Part shown: one piece after another, positions 22,366-34,192 of the stretch
Layout of the letters: each line of letters opens with the position of its first letter
How positions within the stretch are numbered: position 1 is the stretch's first letter
Origin: Anodontia alba
Lineage: Eukaryota; Mollusca; Bivalvia; Lucinida; Lucinidae
Assembly (NCBI GenBank): GCA_964016985.1
Contig: OZ024828.1
Location: forward strand, 2,753,701 to 2,817,700
Direction: 5' to 3'
Length of the DNA stretch: 64,000 nucleotides
Made by a program: the position numbers and the translations under genes
Notes under the pieces: generated by a model
The model's input: only the letters and a program-made list of their open reading frames with translations
The model's database searches: none
Told to the model about the DNA's origin: nothing

Positions 22366-22775
22366 CCCGGCACACAATAGTGGCGGGATGTTATCGGTTC
22401 ATGTTGGACATTCATGTGTCCGTCTGTCAATTGTGTGTCTGTCCGTCCATCCATATTTCGTTTCTGGATTATAACTTGAGTAAACGTCAGTGGATTTCCA
22501 CCAAACTTGGTGTGTGCTTTGATATTATAGAGATCTGGTTTGGGATTGATAATGGGCCAATTTTGTCAAATTTTGACAAGGTTGTCTGCCCGAAACATGT
22601 CCATATTTTTGTATCCAGACAATAACTTAAGTAAATGTCAAGGGATTTTAACCCAACTTACATGTAGTAGATGCATTGATATTAAGGATATACATGTATA
22701 GTCTGGGATTGCTAATGGGCAAATTTTGTCCATTTTTGACAGTTATCTGCCTGTGACACGATAATGGCAGGGAAT
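22366..22775 (+). mobile_element. family H element (TACCCC...GGGGTA type)
   Basis: Starts with the imperfect hairpin ACCCCGGCACACAATAGTGG and continues into 'GTCCGTCTGTC' sequence. Two sub-units share 'AAACTTGGTGTGTGC', 'TCTGGTTTGGGATTG', 'ATGGGCCAATTTTGTC'. Related sequence, reversed, lies at 54060-55230. Confidence 0.65.
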
Positions 22776-23239
22776 TATCATTTTACTTTTATATTTTATA
22801 TTTTCTGTCATGAAATTGAAACCCTAAAATTTCCTTTTTTTTTTTTTTTTTTTTTTTTGGCTTAGGCAATTTTGTCAAATATTGGCAGTTTCCACTACAC
22901 AATAGTGATGTTGTATTAAAGGTATTGTTTCAAATTATTTCAGTCATGCTATCGACTTTTCTGCTTATTTCTTCCCACTCAGCTCTGCCAGGATTATGCC
23001 ATATTAATTTAGTTACTGTCTGTTTGGTTGTTGCTGTGAGAGCAGGTAACATTTCAAAATTGGGAAATTTTAAACAACAATCCATCTTAAAACATGATTA
23101 TAATTTATTAATTTGTGAAGAAAGGATTGAAAATACCTGTCAAACACTTGTAAGTGAATAAGCAATTGATTTGTTATTTGAAAATTTATAAATTACATCT
23201 TTTCCAAAACCATCAAAGTAATTTAATTTGTGTTTGTAG
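22776..23239. other. no feature beyond poly-T
   Basis: Poly-T run at 22836-22858. The frame at 22925-23161 contains acceptor- and donor-like sites (TTATTTCAG at 22943, AGCAG|GTAACA at 23046), but every join I tried meets a stop. Confidence 0.35.
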
Positions 23240-23301
23240 ATGTATGAAATGGGTCAAGACCCGAGCTTGGAACTTTTCTGCCTCAGCCCTTGAAACCCAG
23301 G
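23240..23301 (+). CDS. possible exon (coding status uncertain)
   Basis: 62 bases bounded by TTTGTAG| and |GTAAGT. Phase-0 entry from the first exon reads 'MYEMGQDPSLELFCLSP' then TGA. The alternative frame (entry phase 2) is open: 'CMKWVKTRAWNFSASALETQ'. A non-coding or alternatively spliced exon, or chance sites, all remain possible. Confidence 0.25.
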
Positions 23302-24082
23302 GTAAGTTGAAATTGAATTTGTCATACATGTACATTTTACAAATTTATAAACAGTCATGCAGAAGCTGCTAAAATATAAATTTATAAATGTGCAACATAT
23401 CTTGCATTGCTTAGTAGGGTCGGTTATGTATTTCTTCAGGGTCAGATCCAGTGGGGATTTAGCGTTGTAAGTGTTGGATACTGTATTTAACCTAAATTAC
23501 ATTCCTTATTCTGTACCTTTAACTTACGAAATTTCGACAAGTCGATTTTTCTACCTGTGAATGTATCTAAAATTGCTGATAAATTTGCTTGATGAGTGGC
23601 AAACATTGTAGACCCTGATCAGGGTCACATTCTCTAGGATCTGATTTGGATCTACACTGCTTGTCAGATAACGGAGAACTAATCAAAACTTTTAATTTGA
23701 TCAAAACAGAAAACTTTGTTTAAGCCTAGTCCTGCTGAACCTGGATATACTCTGCCTTTGCAAACAGTGTAGATCCAGATCATTTAGCTTCTTTAAATCT
23801 GGGTCTGCACTGTTTGTCATTCAGTATGTGAATTTGTATCAACAATCTGGATCGAGTAATCTGATCGGCTGAAAATTAGAAGTGGGCATGGCATCTTAAT
23901 TGATTCAGCATGACAAGGGTTAATTATCCCAAATCTGCCCCAGGCCTATGTCAAATCATATACAAGGCAGTTGTAAAACTGAACTTTGATGAAAATTGCC
24001 CCTTAAAATTTGGTAACTCAATGTTTTGTTCTTGTTGCAGTTTCCTTTTGCTTTAGTGGCCAACAGACCCTCGTCAATGTTA
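23302..24082. repeat. family-F repeats, no gene
   Basis: 23590-23900 holds several diverged 'GTAGACCCTGATCAGG' / 'TCTACACTGTTTGTC' modules. No exon recognised. Confidence 0.5.
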
Positions 24083-24402
24083 GCTGACCTTAGTGGCTCA
24101 GTTTGATGCATGTCCGACTAGTGTTCATGAGGTTATACATGTAATTCACCTGGTTAGCAACATTCTTTCGTGGAGATCAATCATGATAATTTCTACAGTC
24201 ATTCTCTCCCTTCTGCTGAGTCAAGAAGGGCAGTTTTCAGTTTCTGTCAAAAGAATGTGCAGAATACTCACTCAGTACTGGTAAACCGCCTAGAGGATTA
24301 AGTCTGCCCAGTAAAAGTGTGGCTACTGTAGGTAAATTGACCGCTCTCCACATTACCCCATTGGGTTGATTGGGCCATAAAAGTGCAACACAAACATCAT
24401 CA
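24083..24402 (+). mobile_element. tRNA-derived SINE, family S, old copy
   Basis: Sense copy, collinear with 42815-43127 but diverged: eroded head ('GACCTTAGTGGCTCAG', B-box lost), core 'TCAAGAAGGGCAG', 'ACCGCCTAGAGGATTAAG', tail 'GGGCCATAAAAGTGC'. Confidence 0.85.
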
Positions 24403-25164
24403 TTGGTTCAAATGTAGCAAACATCATAGTACTGCACTGACGAGTTGATGTACAATGTACTGCCATATTGTCATTTTTAAGAACATTTATACATTATTTA
24501 TACATTATCCAGTCCCGAAGCACAATATACATTGTATATATTATGATAGAATACTTGTCTCTTGGCTTGGTTGCCATGGCAACAGAAAGCTCCCATAGAT
24601 TTTTAATTGGAAAATATCGTGAATGTTTGTCTACCCAGTTTATGTGTTAAATTTTGACAAGCAGCCATTTGTTTGCTTGCCACCATGGCAAAATTGTTGG
24701 AGTAGGAAATTTGTAAAGCGCCAGCAAAGAAAGAAGACCCTGTTAAGCACCAGCAGGGAAAGAAAATTCTGTTGAGCTTGTCTTGACTGGCCTTGTAAAG
24801 ACACATAGGACATGCAGTATAGGTGGGAGTTCAACATGCGATTGAAATACCTTTTCTACCATGCAAATGGGTCATCCTAGAGCTTTCAGAGAGGGAGAAG
24901 TTTTGCGACAATTTCAGTATTTTAGTGAGAAGTTTTGGTCCAAATTTTGGATTTCCCTGTACATTCTGTGCATTTTCACTTCTCCCTCACCTCAAGATAA
25001 GAGTATGTCAGCCAGCTCTCTAGGATAACGGTATTAACTCTTGCCATCATTTCTTCATTTATTCAATAAAGATGAGAGCTTGGTAAGTCCTGCATTCTGG
25101 CAAATATAGAGAATGGCCATTAAGACCAAGCTTTATGTTTCACTCAAAATTTTATTCTCTGAGG
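24403..25164. other. no feature recognised
   Basis: AT-rich probable intron sequence. Short frames on both strands at 24603-24837 carry no signature. Confidence 0.35.
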
Positions 25165-25352
25165 TTTATCTTCCCCTACCCCTGTGCTGTATACATGTAT
25201 AAAATGATGATATTGTTTAACACCTTCAAAACCAAGAACTGGTCCAATGATGATCCTTTCATTAGTTGAATGAAAAAATGGTACTTAACATGTGCATATC
25301 TGTAGTGGCTGTATCACTCAGCTGAGTGAGTCGTGGCCTGTGGGCCTCTTGT
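25165..25352 (+). mobile_element. family G element, 3' end only
   Basis: Matches 29110-29422: 'ATACATGTATAAAATGATGA', 'ATCACTCAGCTGAGTGAG', terminal 'GGCCTGTGGGCCTCTTGT' followed by TA. The 5' end is missing. Confidence 0.75.
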
Positions 25353-26019
25353 TAATATGTAAAATGCTGATAGAGGTTCATGGGATCTTTTGTGTCAAAA
25401 ACAGTCTGTTCTTAATACATGTAAGTATTAAGTAAGAGCTTCATGATAGTGGCAGAGTATTAAGCAACCTTTGATGTCTATCCGTCAATCCACACTTCAT
25501 TTCAGGAAAAATCCTCCTACTGTTTTCATCAGATTGCTTTGAAACTTTGTGGACAGTTAGACCATGAGACGGTCAGCATATACTGTTTTGAGGTTACATT
25601 ACACAATTATTGCTCTTATAAGGTTTTCATCTCAAATTTGTTGTTGGATAAACAGAAGATGTGGAGAATTGCAGCCAGGTTACAGTGCACCAAATTTTCA
25701 TATTCTTTTAAGGTTACTGTACACCAAATTTTTACAGTTATATCTTCAAGTGCTTTCAGACTAACTCTTCCTACAGTTTTAATCAGTACCAGTTGAGACT
25801 ATGAAGTGTTACTGCACATATTGATTCAAGGTTACAGTACACTATTTTTTTGTAGAGTTGTTACACATCAAACACTGCCTTAATTTCTACCTGTTTTGTT
25901 ATCCTGCAGTGGCTAGATATCATGCAGTGTCTGTAATGCTTTTATTGGTAATGTAATGGAGTCTAGATATCTAGATGTATAAGCTGTTTTACAAAACATG
26001 CTTTTGCTATTTTTTTCAG
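25353..26019. other. no feature recognised
   Basis: Contains repeated short phrases ('AAGGTTACAGTACACC...') at 25590-25860, about 60-75 bp apart, a degenerate minisatellite. No exon. Confidence 0.4.
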
Positions 26020-26271
26020 GGTGGCAAACAGTAATAAGAGAAAATTTGCAGTTATGCAACGAAGCTATCCACCAACAAAAACACCTCGGTTAACTTATAC
26101 AAAGAACAACTAAAGACAACTTCATGTTCTTGTGGGAGAATACAGTTTTTGACATGGCCACCTCTGGTGTAACAGAAGGGTGTTTATATGCTGTTGTTTT
26201 TCAAGGAGGCACATATAATTATGTTCGTTTTTCTGAGAGTGGCATTTTCAAGGGTTTTTTCGAAAGTAGAG
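26020..26271 (+). CDS. possible exon, only the 3' part clearly open
   Basis: Bounded by TTTTTTTCAG| and AGTAGAG|GTGAGT, 252 bases. An open frame starting at ATG 26124 or at ATGGCC 26154 runs to the donor: 'MATSGVTEGCLYAVVFQGG', then 'TYNYVRFSESGIFKGFFESR'. The frame leaves in phase 1. Direct splicing to 33209 gives TAG, so another exon would be needed between them. Upstream of the ATG the same frame has one TAA (about 26096), so the first 100 bases would be 5' UTR if this is a real start. Product unrecognised. It could belong to a second transcript rather than to the gene starting at 19122. Confidence 0.35.
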
Positions 26272-26617
26272 GTGAGTTACTCTTAAATTGTTGCAGCATA
26301 CTGAAATCATTTTACCAGACACTACACCAAACTCCTGTCTTTTATTGTTACTTCTTTTCTTAATTTACCAGATTAAATATATTGTCGCACCTGCATGGCT
26401 GAGTAAGTTGTGTGTGCAAGTTTGCGTCAGTTCGTTCATTCAGTGTACTTCCCCTCAACCTGGTGTCCACCTAAATGAGATTTACAAACTGTCAACCTTT
26501 ACAGTTTGTTTCATTTTACCACTGATTGTATAATGTCACTGAGCTAAACAAGGAAGACAACTCTCACTCTTCTGGTGTTTGTGTTATGTGCCCTTAATCC
26601 ATGATTTAAATGTTTTT
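26272..26617. other. no feature recognised
   Basis: AT-rich sequence after the putative donor. The frame at 26288-26533 has no signature. Confidence 0.35.
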
Positions 26618-27614
26618 ATGCGCCGCCACTAAAAAAGTGGCGGGGTATTATGTTATACCCTCTGAAATTTTGAGTGTCCGCCCATCCATCTGTCCGTCCA
26701 TCCATCCGTCTGTCAGCGCCCCCACCATTCTTCTGCCCGCAACTCCTCCTACAGTTTGAGGCCAATCCTTTTCAAACTTTACAGGCGCTTTTAGGATGGT
26801 CTGAAGATATGCATATTGTTTTTTCAGAATCCTGAAATTATTTTTTACCACATTTTTTGCATTTTTAACTTAGACTTTTTTCGAGCCCTAATACTACAGA
26901 AATGTATAGGGAGTATGTACCTTCTGCTTGCAACTCCTCCTACAGTTTTAGGCAAATCCTTTTCAAACTTTACATGCGCTTTTAGGATGGTCTGAAGATA
27001 TGCATATGGTTTTTTCAGAATCCTGAAATTATATTTTATCACATGTTTTGCATTTTTAACTTAGACTTTTTTCGAGCCCTAATACTACAGAAATGTGTAG
27101 GGAGTATGTACCTTCTGCCCGCAACTCCTTCTACAGTTTTAGGCCAATCCTTTTCAAACTTTACAGGCACTTTTAGAATGGTCTGAAGATATGCATATTG
27201 TTTTTTCAGAATCCTGAATTTATTTTTTATCACATTTTTTGCATTTTTAAATTAGACTTTTTTCGAGCCCTAAAACTAAGAACTGTATAAGGAGTATGTA
27301 CCTTCTGCCGCAACTCCTCCTACAGTTTTAAGCCAATCCTTTTCAAACTTTAGAGGCACTTTTAGGATAGTCTGAAGATATGCATATTGTTTTTTCAGAA
27401 TCCTGAAATTATTTTTTATTACATTTTTTGCATTTTTAACTTAGACTTTTTTCGAGCCCTAATACTACAGAAATGTATAGGGAGTATGTACCTTGTACAC
27501 ACGACTCCTCCTACATTTTCAGGCCGATCTTTTTTAAACTTTACACACGCTTTTAGGATGGTCTGAAGATATGCATATTGTTTTTTTTTTTCAGAATCCT
27601 GAAATTACTTTTTA
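26618..27614 (+). mobile_element. family H element carrying tandem array T1 (5' part)
   Basis: Starts with the hairpin CCGCCACTAAAAAAGTGGCGG, followed by 'CTGTCCGTCCATCCATCC'. Then about five units of about 191 bp with landmark GCAACTCCTCC at 26739, 26930, 27121, 27310 and about 27501. Each unit has 'TTTTAGGATGGTCTGAAG' and 'TTCGAGCCCTAATACTAC'. Short minus-strand frames repeat once per unit for that reason. The array is interrupted by the G element at 27615 and resumes at 29423. The units are the complement of the T2 array type. Confidence 0.8.
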
Positions 27615-29422
27615 GCTCACCTGAGCTCTGCTCAGGATGAGCTATTGTGATCACTTTTCGTCCGTCGTCCGTCTGTGAGTGCGTGCGTCCGTCCGTTAAT
27701 ATTTTCAAATGACTTCTCCTCTGAAGCCGCTGAGCCAATTTTGCTCAAATTTCATATGGAGCCTCTTTAGGGTGGGGGAACGAAAAATTGCTAAAATGGT
27801 CGCGGTCATTTGACCAAGATGGCCGCCACGCCCATATATGGTAAAAACCTTTAAAAACCTTCTCCTCCAGAATCGAGAATGCCTTGGGGCTGAACCTTTG
27901 CAGGAATCATCGGGGACGGGAGGTCTATCAAAATTATGAAAAGAATTGTCGTACATTGACGTTTGACCTTTTTACGGCAAGGTCAAGTTTGCTTCCCTAT
28001 GCATTTGAATGGGAAAAACATTTAAAAATCTTCTTCTCCAAAACCAAGCATGCCTTATGGCTGAATTTCTGCATATATCTTCAGGAACAGGAGGGCTACC
28101 AAAATTGCTAAAATAATGGTGTACATTGACATTTGACCTTTTTACGGTAAGGTCAATTTTGCTTCCTTATGCATTTGTATGGGAAAAATGTTCAGAATTT
28201 CAAACAACTTCTCCTCTGGAGCCGCTGGGCCAATTTTGCTCAAATTTCATATGGAGCCACCTTAGGTAGGGGGAACAAAAGATTTCTAAAATGGTCATGG
28301 TTCGTTGACCAAGATGGCCGCCATGCCCATATATGGTAAAAACCTTTAAAAATCTTCTTCTCTAGAACCGAGGATACTTTGGGGCTGAATGTTTGCATAA
28401 ATCATCGGGGACAGGGGGTTTACCAAGTTGCTAAAATAGTGGTCATATATTGACATTTGACCTTTTTACGGCAAGGTCAAGTTTGCTTCCTTATGCATTT
28501 GTATGGGGAAAAACATTTAAAAATCTTATTCCTCAAAACGGAGGATGGCTTGTGGCTGAATCTTTGCATATATCATCTGGAACGGGTGGTCTACCAAAGT
28601 TGCTAAAATAATTGTCATACATTGACACTTAACCTTTTTACGGTGAGGTCAAGTTTGCTTCTGTATGCATTTGTATGGGCCCCATACATTTGTATGGAAA
28701 AAATGTTGATAATTTCAAATGGCTTTTCCTCTGACGCCTCCGGGGCAGTGTTGCTCAAATTTCATGCAGAGCCTCTGTGGGCAGGAGATTGAAAGATTGC
28801 TAAAATGGGTATGGTCCATTGATCAAAATGGCTGCCATGCCCGTATCTGGTAAAAACGTTTAAAAATCTTCTTCTCCATAACCAAATAAGCTCTGGGTCC
28901 TAATCTTTGCACAAATGATGGGAGACAGATCTACCAAAATTGCTAAAATGATGATTCTATGTTGACGTTTGACCTTTTTACCTCCAAGGTCAAATTTGCT
29001 TCCCCATTTGTATGGGCCATATACATTTATATTGAAAGTATCAAAGTGACTTGTAGATCAACAGTAGTTAAAATTGTTCTGATTGGAAATCTAAGATGGC
29101 CACATCTGATTTATAATTATAATATTTCCCTGCCACTGTGCTGTTTACATGTATAAAATCATGATTCTTCAGAAACCACTTAGCCAATTTCCACCAAATT
29201 TCACATTGATCCTTCTGTTGAAATGTGATTGATAGTTTATTCAAATGATCATGCTCCATTGACTGTCAGGCCCATATATTCTTCTTCAAAACTAAGAACT
29301 GCTCAAATGATGATATTTTCATTAGTTGTGATGATAGGATTGGAAAAATGTTGCATAACATCTGCATGTCTGCAGTGGCTATGTCACTCAGGTGAGCGAA
29401 TTGTGGCCCGTGGGCCTCTTGT
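27615..29422 (+). mobile_element. family G element, 1.8 kb, inserted in array T1
   Basis: Begins GCTCACCTGAGC with a fold-back (AGCTCACCTGAGC / GCTCAGGATGAGCT). Runs through 'CGTCCGTCGTCCG' and three or four about 500-bp modules ('CTTCTCCTCTGAAGCC', 'CCAAGATGGCCGCCA', 'CATTGACGTTTGACC'). Ends CTCAGGTGAGCG then a GGCCCGTGGGCC fold-back and CTCTTGT. TA is present on both sides (27613-27614, 29423-29424) where an unbroken array unit has a single TA, so the insertion boundaries are exact. No transposase; non-autonomous. Asymmetric inverted ends plus terminal fold-back could fit a helentron-like element, but the TA duplication argues for a cut-and-paste type. Class left open. Confidence 0.8.
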
Positions 29423-29575
29423 TATCACTTTTTCTTGCATTTTTAACTTAGACTTTTTTGTGTGGTTTTTTTTTTTTTTTTTTTGTATGAAATAACTGTT
29501 TATTGCTTCTCTTCATGTTTAACTTAGACTGTTTTAACCCTTATACTACAGAAGTGCATAGGGAATATGTCGCTG
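29423..29575 (+). repeat. resumed remainder of array T1
   Basis: 'TTGCATTTTTAACTTAG' and 'TTATACTACAGAAGTGC' continue the unit broken at 27614. A poly-T run is at 29467-29484. Confidence 0.75.
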
Positions 29576-29654
29576 TGGCAGGGCATGGTGCATGGCTTGC
29601 ATTTTTATTTAATTTTAGTATGCATGTGCGACATAAACTTCAACGAGGGTCTTT

Positions 29655-30845
29655 ATATTTTTATACCCCACCACATAATAGTGTCGGGGTATTATGGTAT
29701 CACATTGACTGTCCGTCCGGCCATCCTTTTGTCGTGCATCTGTATTTTCTTTTGCAGATGATAACTTATGCTGTCAATGGGTTTTCACCAAATTTGGTGT
29801 GTGCATTGGTATTGTAGGGATCTGGCGGCCATCTTGAAAACGTATTTTTCGCTTCTTTTCCTGAACCGAAAGGCTTATTGACTTTAACTAAGTAGGAAGC
29901 ATCAGGGTGACTTGTAGAACATAAAAAGCTAAAATCGATGATAGTAAAATCCAAGATGACCGCCATGGCGGCCATCTTGAAAATCTGTTTTTCGCTTCTT
30001 CTCCTAAACCCAAAAGCCAATTGACTCCAAACTTGGTAGGAAGCATTGGGGTAACTTATAGATTAAAAATAAAATTGTTCCTATTGGAAATCCAAGATGG
30101 CCAGCATGCCGGCCATCTTGAGAGTCAATTTTTCGCTTCTCCATCTGCACTGAAAGACCAGTTGACTCGAAACTTGGCAGGAAGCATTGGGATGACTTGA
30201 AGATCAAAAGTAGCTAAAATCGTCCTGACCAGAAATCCAAGATAGCTGCCTTGACCGCCATCTTGAAAATTTATTTTTCGCTTCCTCTCCTAAACCAAAA
30301 AGCCAATTGACGCCAAACTTGGTAGGAAGCATTGGGATGACATAGATCAAATATAGCTAAAATCGTTCCAATCGGAAATCCAAGATGGATGGCCGCCATG
30401 GCGGCCATCTTGAAAATTTATTTTTCGCTTCTTCTCTTGAATCAAAAGACCTATTGACTTTAAACTTGGCAGGAAGCATCAGGGTGACTTGTAGATCAAA
30501 AATAGCTAAAATCGTCCCAGTTGAAAATCCAAGATGGCTTCCATTGCAGCCATCTTGTTTTATATATAGGGAAACCTTTTAAAAATCTTTTTGTCTGGAA
30601 CTAGAAGGCCCTCGCCTTTGATATTTGGTTACATGGCTCCATCTAGTTCACAAGCCTATTCAACAATAAGGCACCATGCAATCATGCTTCTGTCCAGTAC
30701 CCCAGTCTGTCATCTGAAAACATTCATTTTCAATAAGTTTTAAACATACAAAGTCCCATGAAAAGAAATCCTTAGTATTTTAGAATATACTAGAGACAAT
30801 GACACTCCGGTGAGGGAATTAGGGCCCTCTGGGCCTTCTTGTCAT
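29655..30845 (+). mobile_element. chimeric H/G element with about 145-bp array T3
   Basis: 5' end of H type (ATACCCCACCACATAATAG, GTCCGTCCGG). Then about five units of 142-147 bp, each with 'CAAACTTGGTAGGAAGCAT', 'AAAATCGTTCC', 'AATCCAAGATGGCC' and 'GGCGGCCATCTTGAAAA'. The 3' end is G-like (CTCCGGTGAGGGAATTAG, GGGCCCTCTGGGCC). No open frame of significance. Confidence 0.75.
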
Positions 30846-31624
30846 AGTGAAATATGCAAGGCGCTTCTTGTGAGTATTCACAACATATGTTTTCATGGAG
30901 TAATAAGAGAAATATTATCTGGATACCCCTGTTATCAATCTGGAGCCATGAATAAGAACCTGGAGGAGGGCTAAAATAAGAATGAATAATTCTGACAAGT
31001 CAAATGTTAGTCAGTAATGCTCTGTTTTACAAAACTGATGATCAATAATGAAATTGGGGCCAATTCCATACACTAAATAGCAATCAGCAGTCAGTATTTA
31101 TACACACTTTCTTATTCTTTATTAGAACTTCTATAAATATACTGTAATAACCCTAGTTATTCTGACAATACAAACAAGTCTCAACCACTAAAAGTGAAGA
31201 CTGTTTGAAACAGTGAATAAGAAAATAACAGAAATTGTTTAACATAGTCTGTAATTTCTAGATTCTTTGTTACACAGTCATCGCTTTGCCTTTCGGCAGT
31301 TATACAAACCCATACTACCGCACCTTGCAAAAGACGCCTTTCAGTCACTCCCAGTCAGTCTAGATTCATGCACCATTGCAGCAGTTGAAAAATTTATGAA
31401 TAAACATCTAGTTGAGTGCACTGCCTGGAGAAGTAACTGAGAACACCTTGATATAATCATTGCAAGCACAAAAAGGCAGAAAGGGCCAGACGTGTTAGCT
31501 GGTCAGTTATTAACTCCATACGTATGCCATAGCTCCAGACGAAGGGAGTTTATAGATAACTATTTTCCGCAGGAGTAAGAATTTTCTAGGGATATGCTGA
31601 TTTCGTGGATTTCAATGAGTTTTA
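30846..31624. other. no feature firmly recognised
   Basis: At 31260-31440 a plus-strand frame of about 60 codons without ATG reads 'LYKPILPHLAKDAFQSLPV' and 'IAAVEKFMNKHLVECTAW'. It looks more protein-like than its surroundings but has no suitable donor and ends in TGA. It could be a decayed coding fragment. Confidence 0.3.
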
Positions 31625-31770
31625 TACATGTACCTCCCCATTGTAGTGGCAGGGTATTATGGTATACTCTTAGTGTGTGTCCATCTATTTGTCCACCCGT
31701 CTTTCCTCTCTTTGTTTTAGTACAATTTCTACAGTTTTCATACATGTACCATCATGTTGAATTCTGATCA
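31625..31770 (+). mobile_element. family H fragment
   Basis: 'ACCTCCCCATTGTAGTGG', 'GGGTATTATGGTATAC' and 'GTCCATCTATTTGTCC' match the H 5' region; the rest is missing. Confidence 0.55.
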
Positions 31771-31848
31771 GCCCAAATAAAAAAGAAATATGTGTTTAGG
31801 AGTTTAGGGTAACATGTTCGGAAAAAAATAGATAGGGTAGATAGGGAT

Positions 31849-33010
31849 TTTTTTTTATGTCCGCGGTAGCGGTAGCAGTTACCAGTTGTTTTTGCCCTGT
31901 TTGTTTGTTGGTTGGACAACTTTAACATTGGTCATAATTTTTTAACCCTTTGAGATAGAGCCTTTATATTTGGCATGTAACTTTCTTGTGACAAGGGCTT
32001 CCCTCTCATATAAAAATTTTGACCTTAACCTTGACCTGTGACCTACTTTAAAGAAGAATTAACATTGGTCATAACTTTTGAACTGTTTCAGATAGAGCTT
32101 TCATATTTGGCTTGTAGGTTCCTTATGACAAGGGCTTCCCACGCGTACAAGAAATTTGGACCTGTGACCTTGACCTGTGACCTACTTGAAAGAAAAAATT
32201 GACCTTGGTCACGGAAATTTTTAATTAAAATGTGTTTAAAGAGCTTATGTTTTCCAAACCATATCATGGATTTGCTTTATATTTGCTATGATGATACAGG
32301 TAGATACAGGTCCAAAGGGTTATTTGACAATAACCCCACCCATGCTTATGACTTCAAGGTCAAGGTCACAGATGCTAATGTTGTTAAGAGTTCATATTTT
32401 CCAAACCATATGGTGGATTGGGTTTATATTTGATACAACGATAGATACAGGTCCAAAGTGATATCAGTAATACCCCTACCCATGCCTCAAGGTCAAGGTC
32501 ACACATACAGAAATTTTTAATTTAAAGTATGTTTAGAGCTCATATTTTCCAAACCATATAATGGATTTGCTTCATATTTGGTTACCAAAGGATGATAGTT
32601 ACAGGTCCGAAGTTTTATTCAGTCATACCCCTGACCCAGACCTCAAGGTCAAGGTCACAGAATTAGATGTCAAAGTTTTCAAGAGCTCATATTTTCCAAA
32701 TCATACAATGGGTTTGTTTCATATTTTGTTTGATGATAGATACAGGTCAAAGTTTTTATTCAGCAATACCCGTGCCCATGCCTATGACCTCAAGGTCAAG
32801 GTCATAGACTTACAAATTTTGATAGTAAACATTTTAAAAGCTCATATTTTCTGAACCATATGATTGTTTTGGTTCATTTTTTGGTATGATGATAGCTACA
32901 GGTTCAGAGTTCTATTCAATGATACCCGGCCCATGCCCATGACCTAAGGGTCAAGGTCACAGGCTCATTTTAAAAAAGGTTAGTGTCTTGGATTCATATT
33001 TCATACACAG
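31849..33010 (+). repeat. family J element with about 145-bp array, AGGTCA-rich
   Basis: The leader (31849-32220) has two 'GGTCATAACTTTTGAACTG' modules. Then come five units starting 'GAGCTCATATTTTCCAAAC' at about 32240, 32386, 32528, 32684 and 32834. Each closes with TCAAGGTCAAGGTCA or a variant (32354, 32487, 32643, 32790; single at 32951). The same unit type is at 48165-48690. Frames across it (32230-32433, 32561-32854) repeat with the period and are not genes. Confidence 0.8.
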
Positions 33011-33208
33011 ATATATAATCATAAAATATAGGTCAAAATCAATTTGGGGTAAAATCTGCCAATTATTACATGTATGAGCGTTATGGCCCTTTTTTTCAAC
33101 TTCCATTTTTTTTTTTTTTTGCAAAATGTCTGCGTGTGGATGAGGATGGCCCTCGGCAAGGGTATCTGAGTCATATTGACACATTTTTTGTTTTTTCTTC
33201 TTTTATAG

Positions 33209-33295
33209 GCTAGATATCGTTTTGACACTGGTGAGACCATTTCGTTTCCCTATGTTACAACAGTATACATGATGCATGGACCTGCAAAATACAAG
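33209..33295 (+). CDS. internal coding exon of the candidate host gene
   Basis: 87 bases between TTCTTTTATAG| and AAG|GTAAAA. Exactly one frame is open, 29 codons, phase 0 at both ends: 'ARYRFDTGETISFPYVTTVY' then 'MMHGPAKYK'. It joins in frame to the terminal exon at 34632. Good splice sites, symmetrical phase and non-repetitive sequence make this one of the two best exons in the window. I do not recognise the family. The minus-strand frames across 32957-33240 are shadows over a poly-T tract. Confidence 0.6.
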
Positions 33296-34192
33296 GTAAA
33301 AAGACATTATTCATGTTATTGGTGGAATTATTTAATCTTGATTTCCCTGTCTCACACACATGGCATAGTTGGGTTTGTGTCTTTGCAAACCTCCAACAAT
33401 TTTCAAGGTTATAGTTTGAAGCTGAAACCATAGTAAGGATATAGACTGAGCATGTGCATAAAAGTCACAGAACCTCAGTCAAACAGAGTTATGTAACCAT
33501 GATTTACTCAGAAAGTATTTATTATAGACATGATATGGTATGGTTCATGTTGCCACAACCACTGCCATTTAACAGGTAATGATTTGAAACTTGATTCAAA
33601 GCAAGGTAAGACTATAGACTGGGCATATGCATAAAGGTCACAGAACTCTGATCAAAGCTTTATCGTAAGAGTTGGAAATTTGTACAATGGCAAGAATACA
33701 GGTTGAGCTTGTGCATGAAGCTCACATGACTGACAGTCCAATGACAAATGTACAAAGACAAGGTGGCAGTGGCAGCCCTTTTTTTTTTAGGGACCTTCTA
33801 GTTTTTCTAGCTCGTTCCACAGGCTCTGCATTATTACAAATTTTCATTTTAGAAAATGTATGCCAAAAATTAGATTAAGGTTGGCACCCTTAATGTAGTC
33901 ACTGATCAGGATTCAGGACAATATGATCTGGTTCTGCACTGTTTTCTTAATCTATTTTGATGTACAAACTTTTAGGACAATTACAGTGGTGACTGATTTC
34001 ATGTAATAAATCTTTCAATGGAACTTTACTCAAACATTATTTAGAGCAGTTTGAAACATATTATAGAGGTATGGGAAGGATTTGCTACCCTGAGGTTGAA
34101 GGTGCACTGTATTGTGTCTCTTCTTTATGCCTTCTTTTGTTTCCTACCACTTATTTATGCATCATTGGTATGTGAGGGTTTATTATGACTAA
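33296..34192. other. intron with two related short modules
   Basis: 'GGATATAGACTGAGCATGTG' (about 33437) and 'GACTATAGACTGGGCATATG' (about 33610) mark a degenerate about 175-bp duplicate. No exon recognised. Confidence 0.4.

Noticed and set aside
23240..23301. In-frame TGA after 'LELFCLSP' read as a possible selenocysteine codon
   Set aside because: The frame does continue into the 26020 exon for about 30 codons. However, it then stops, no SECIS-like hairpin was found downstream, and the exon itself is doubtful.
26739..27612. Regularly spaced repeats resembling an array such as CRISPR
   Set aside because: Whole units of about 191 bp repeat without short conserved repeats alternating with unique spacers. 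Eukaryotic context; ordinary tandem array.
27614..29422. Confident Helitron call for family G
   Set aside because: End fold-backs are suggestive, but the TA duplication and lack of TC...CTRR ends do not fit a canonical Helitron; class left open.
31260..31440. About 60-codon protein-like frame without ATG
   Set aside because: No donor site in a compatible phase and a TGA close by; kept only as a possible decayed fragment.
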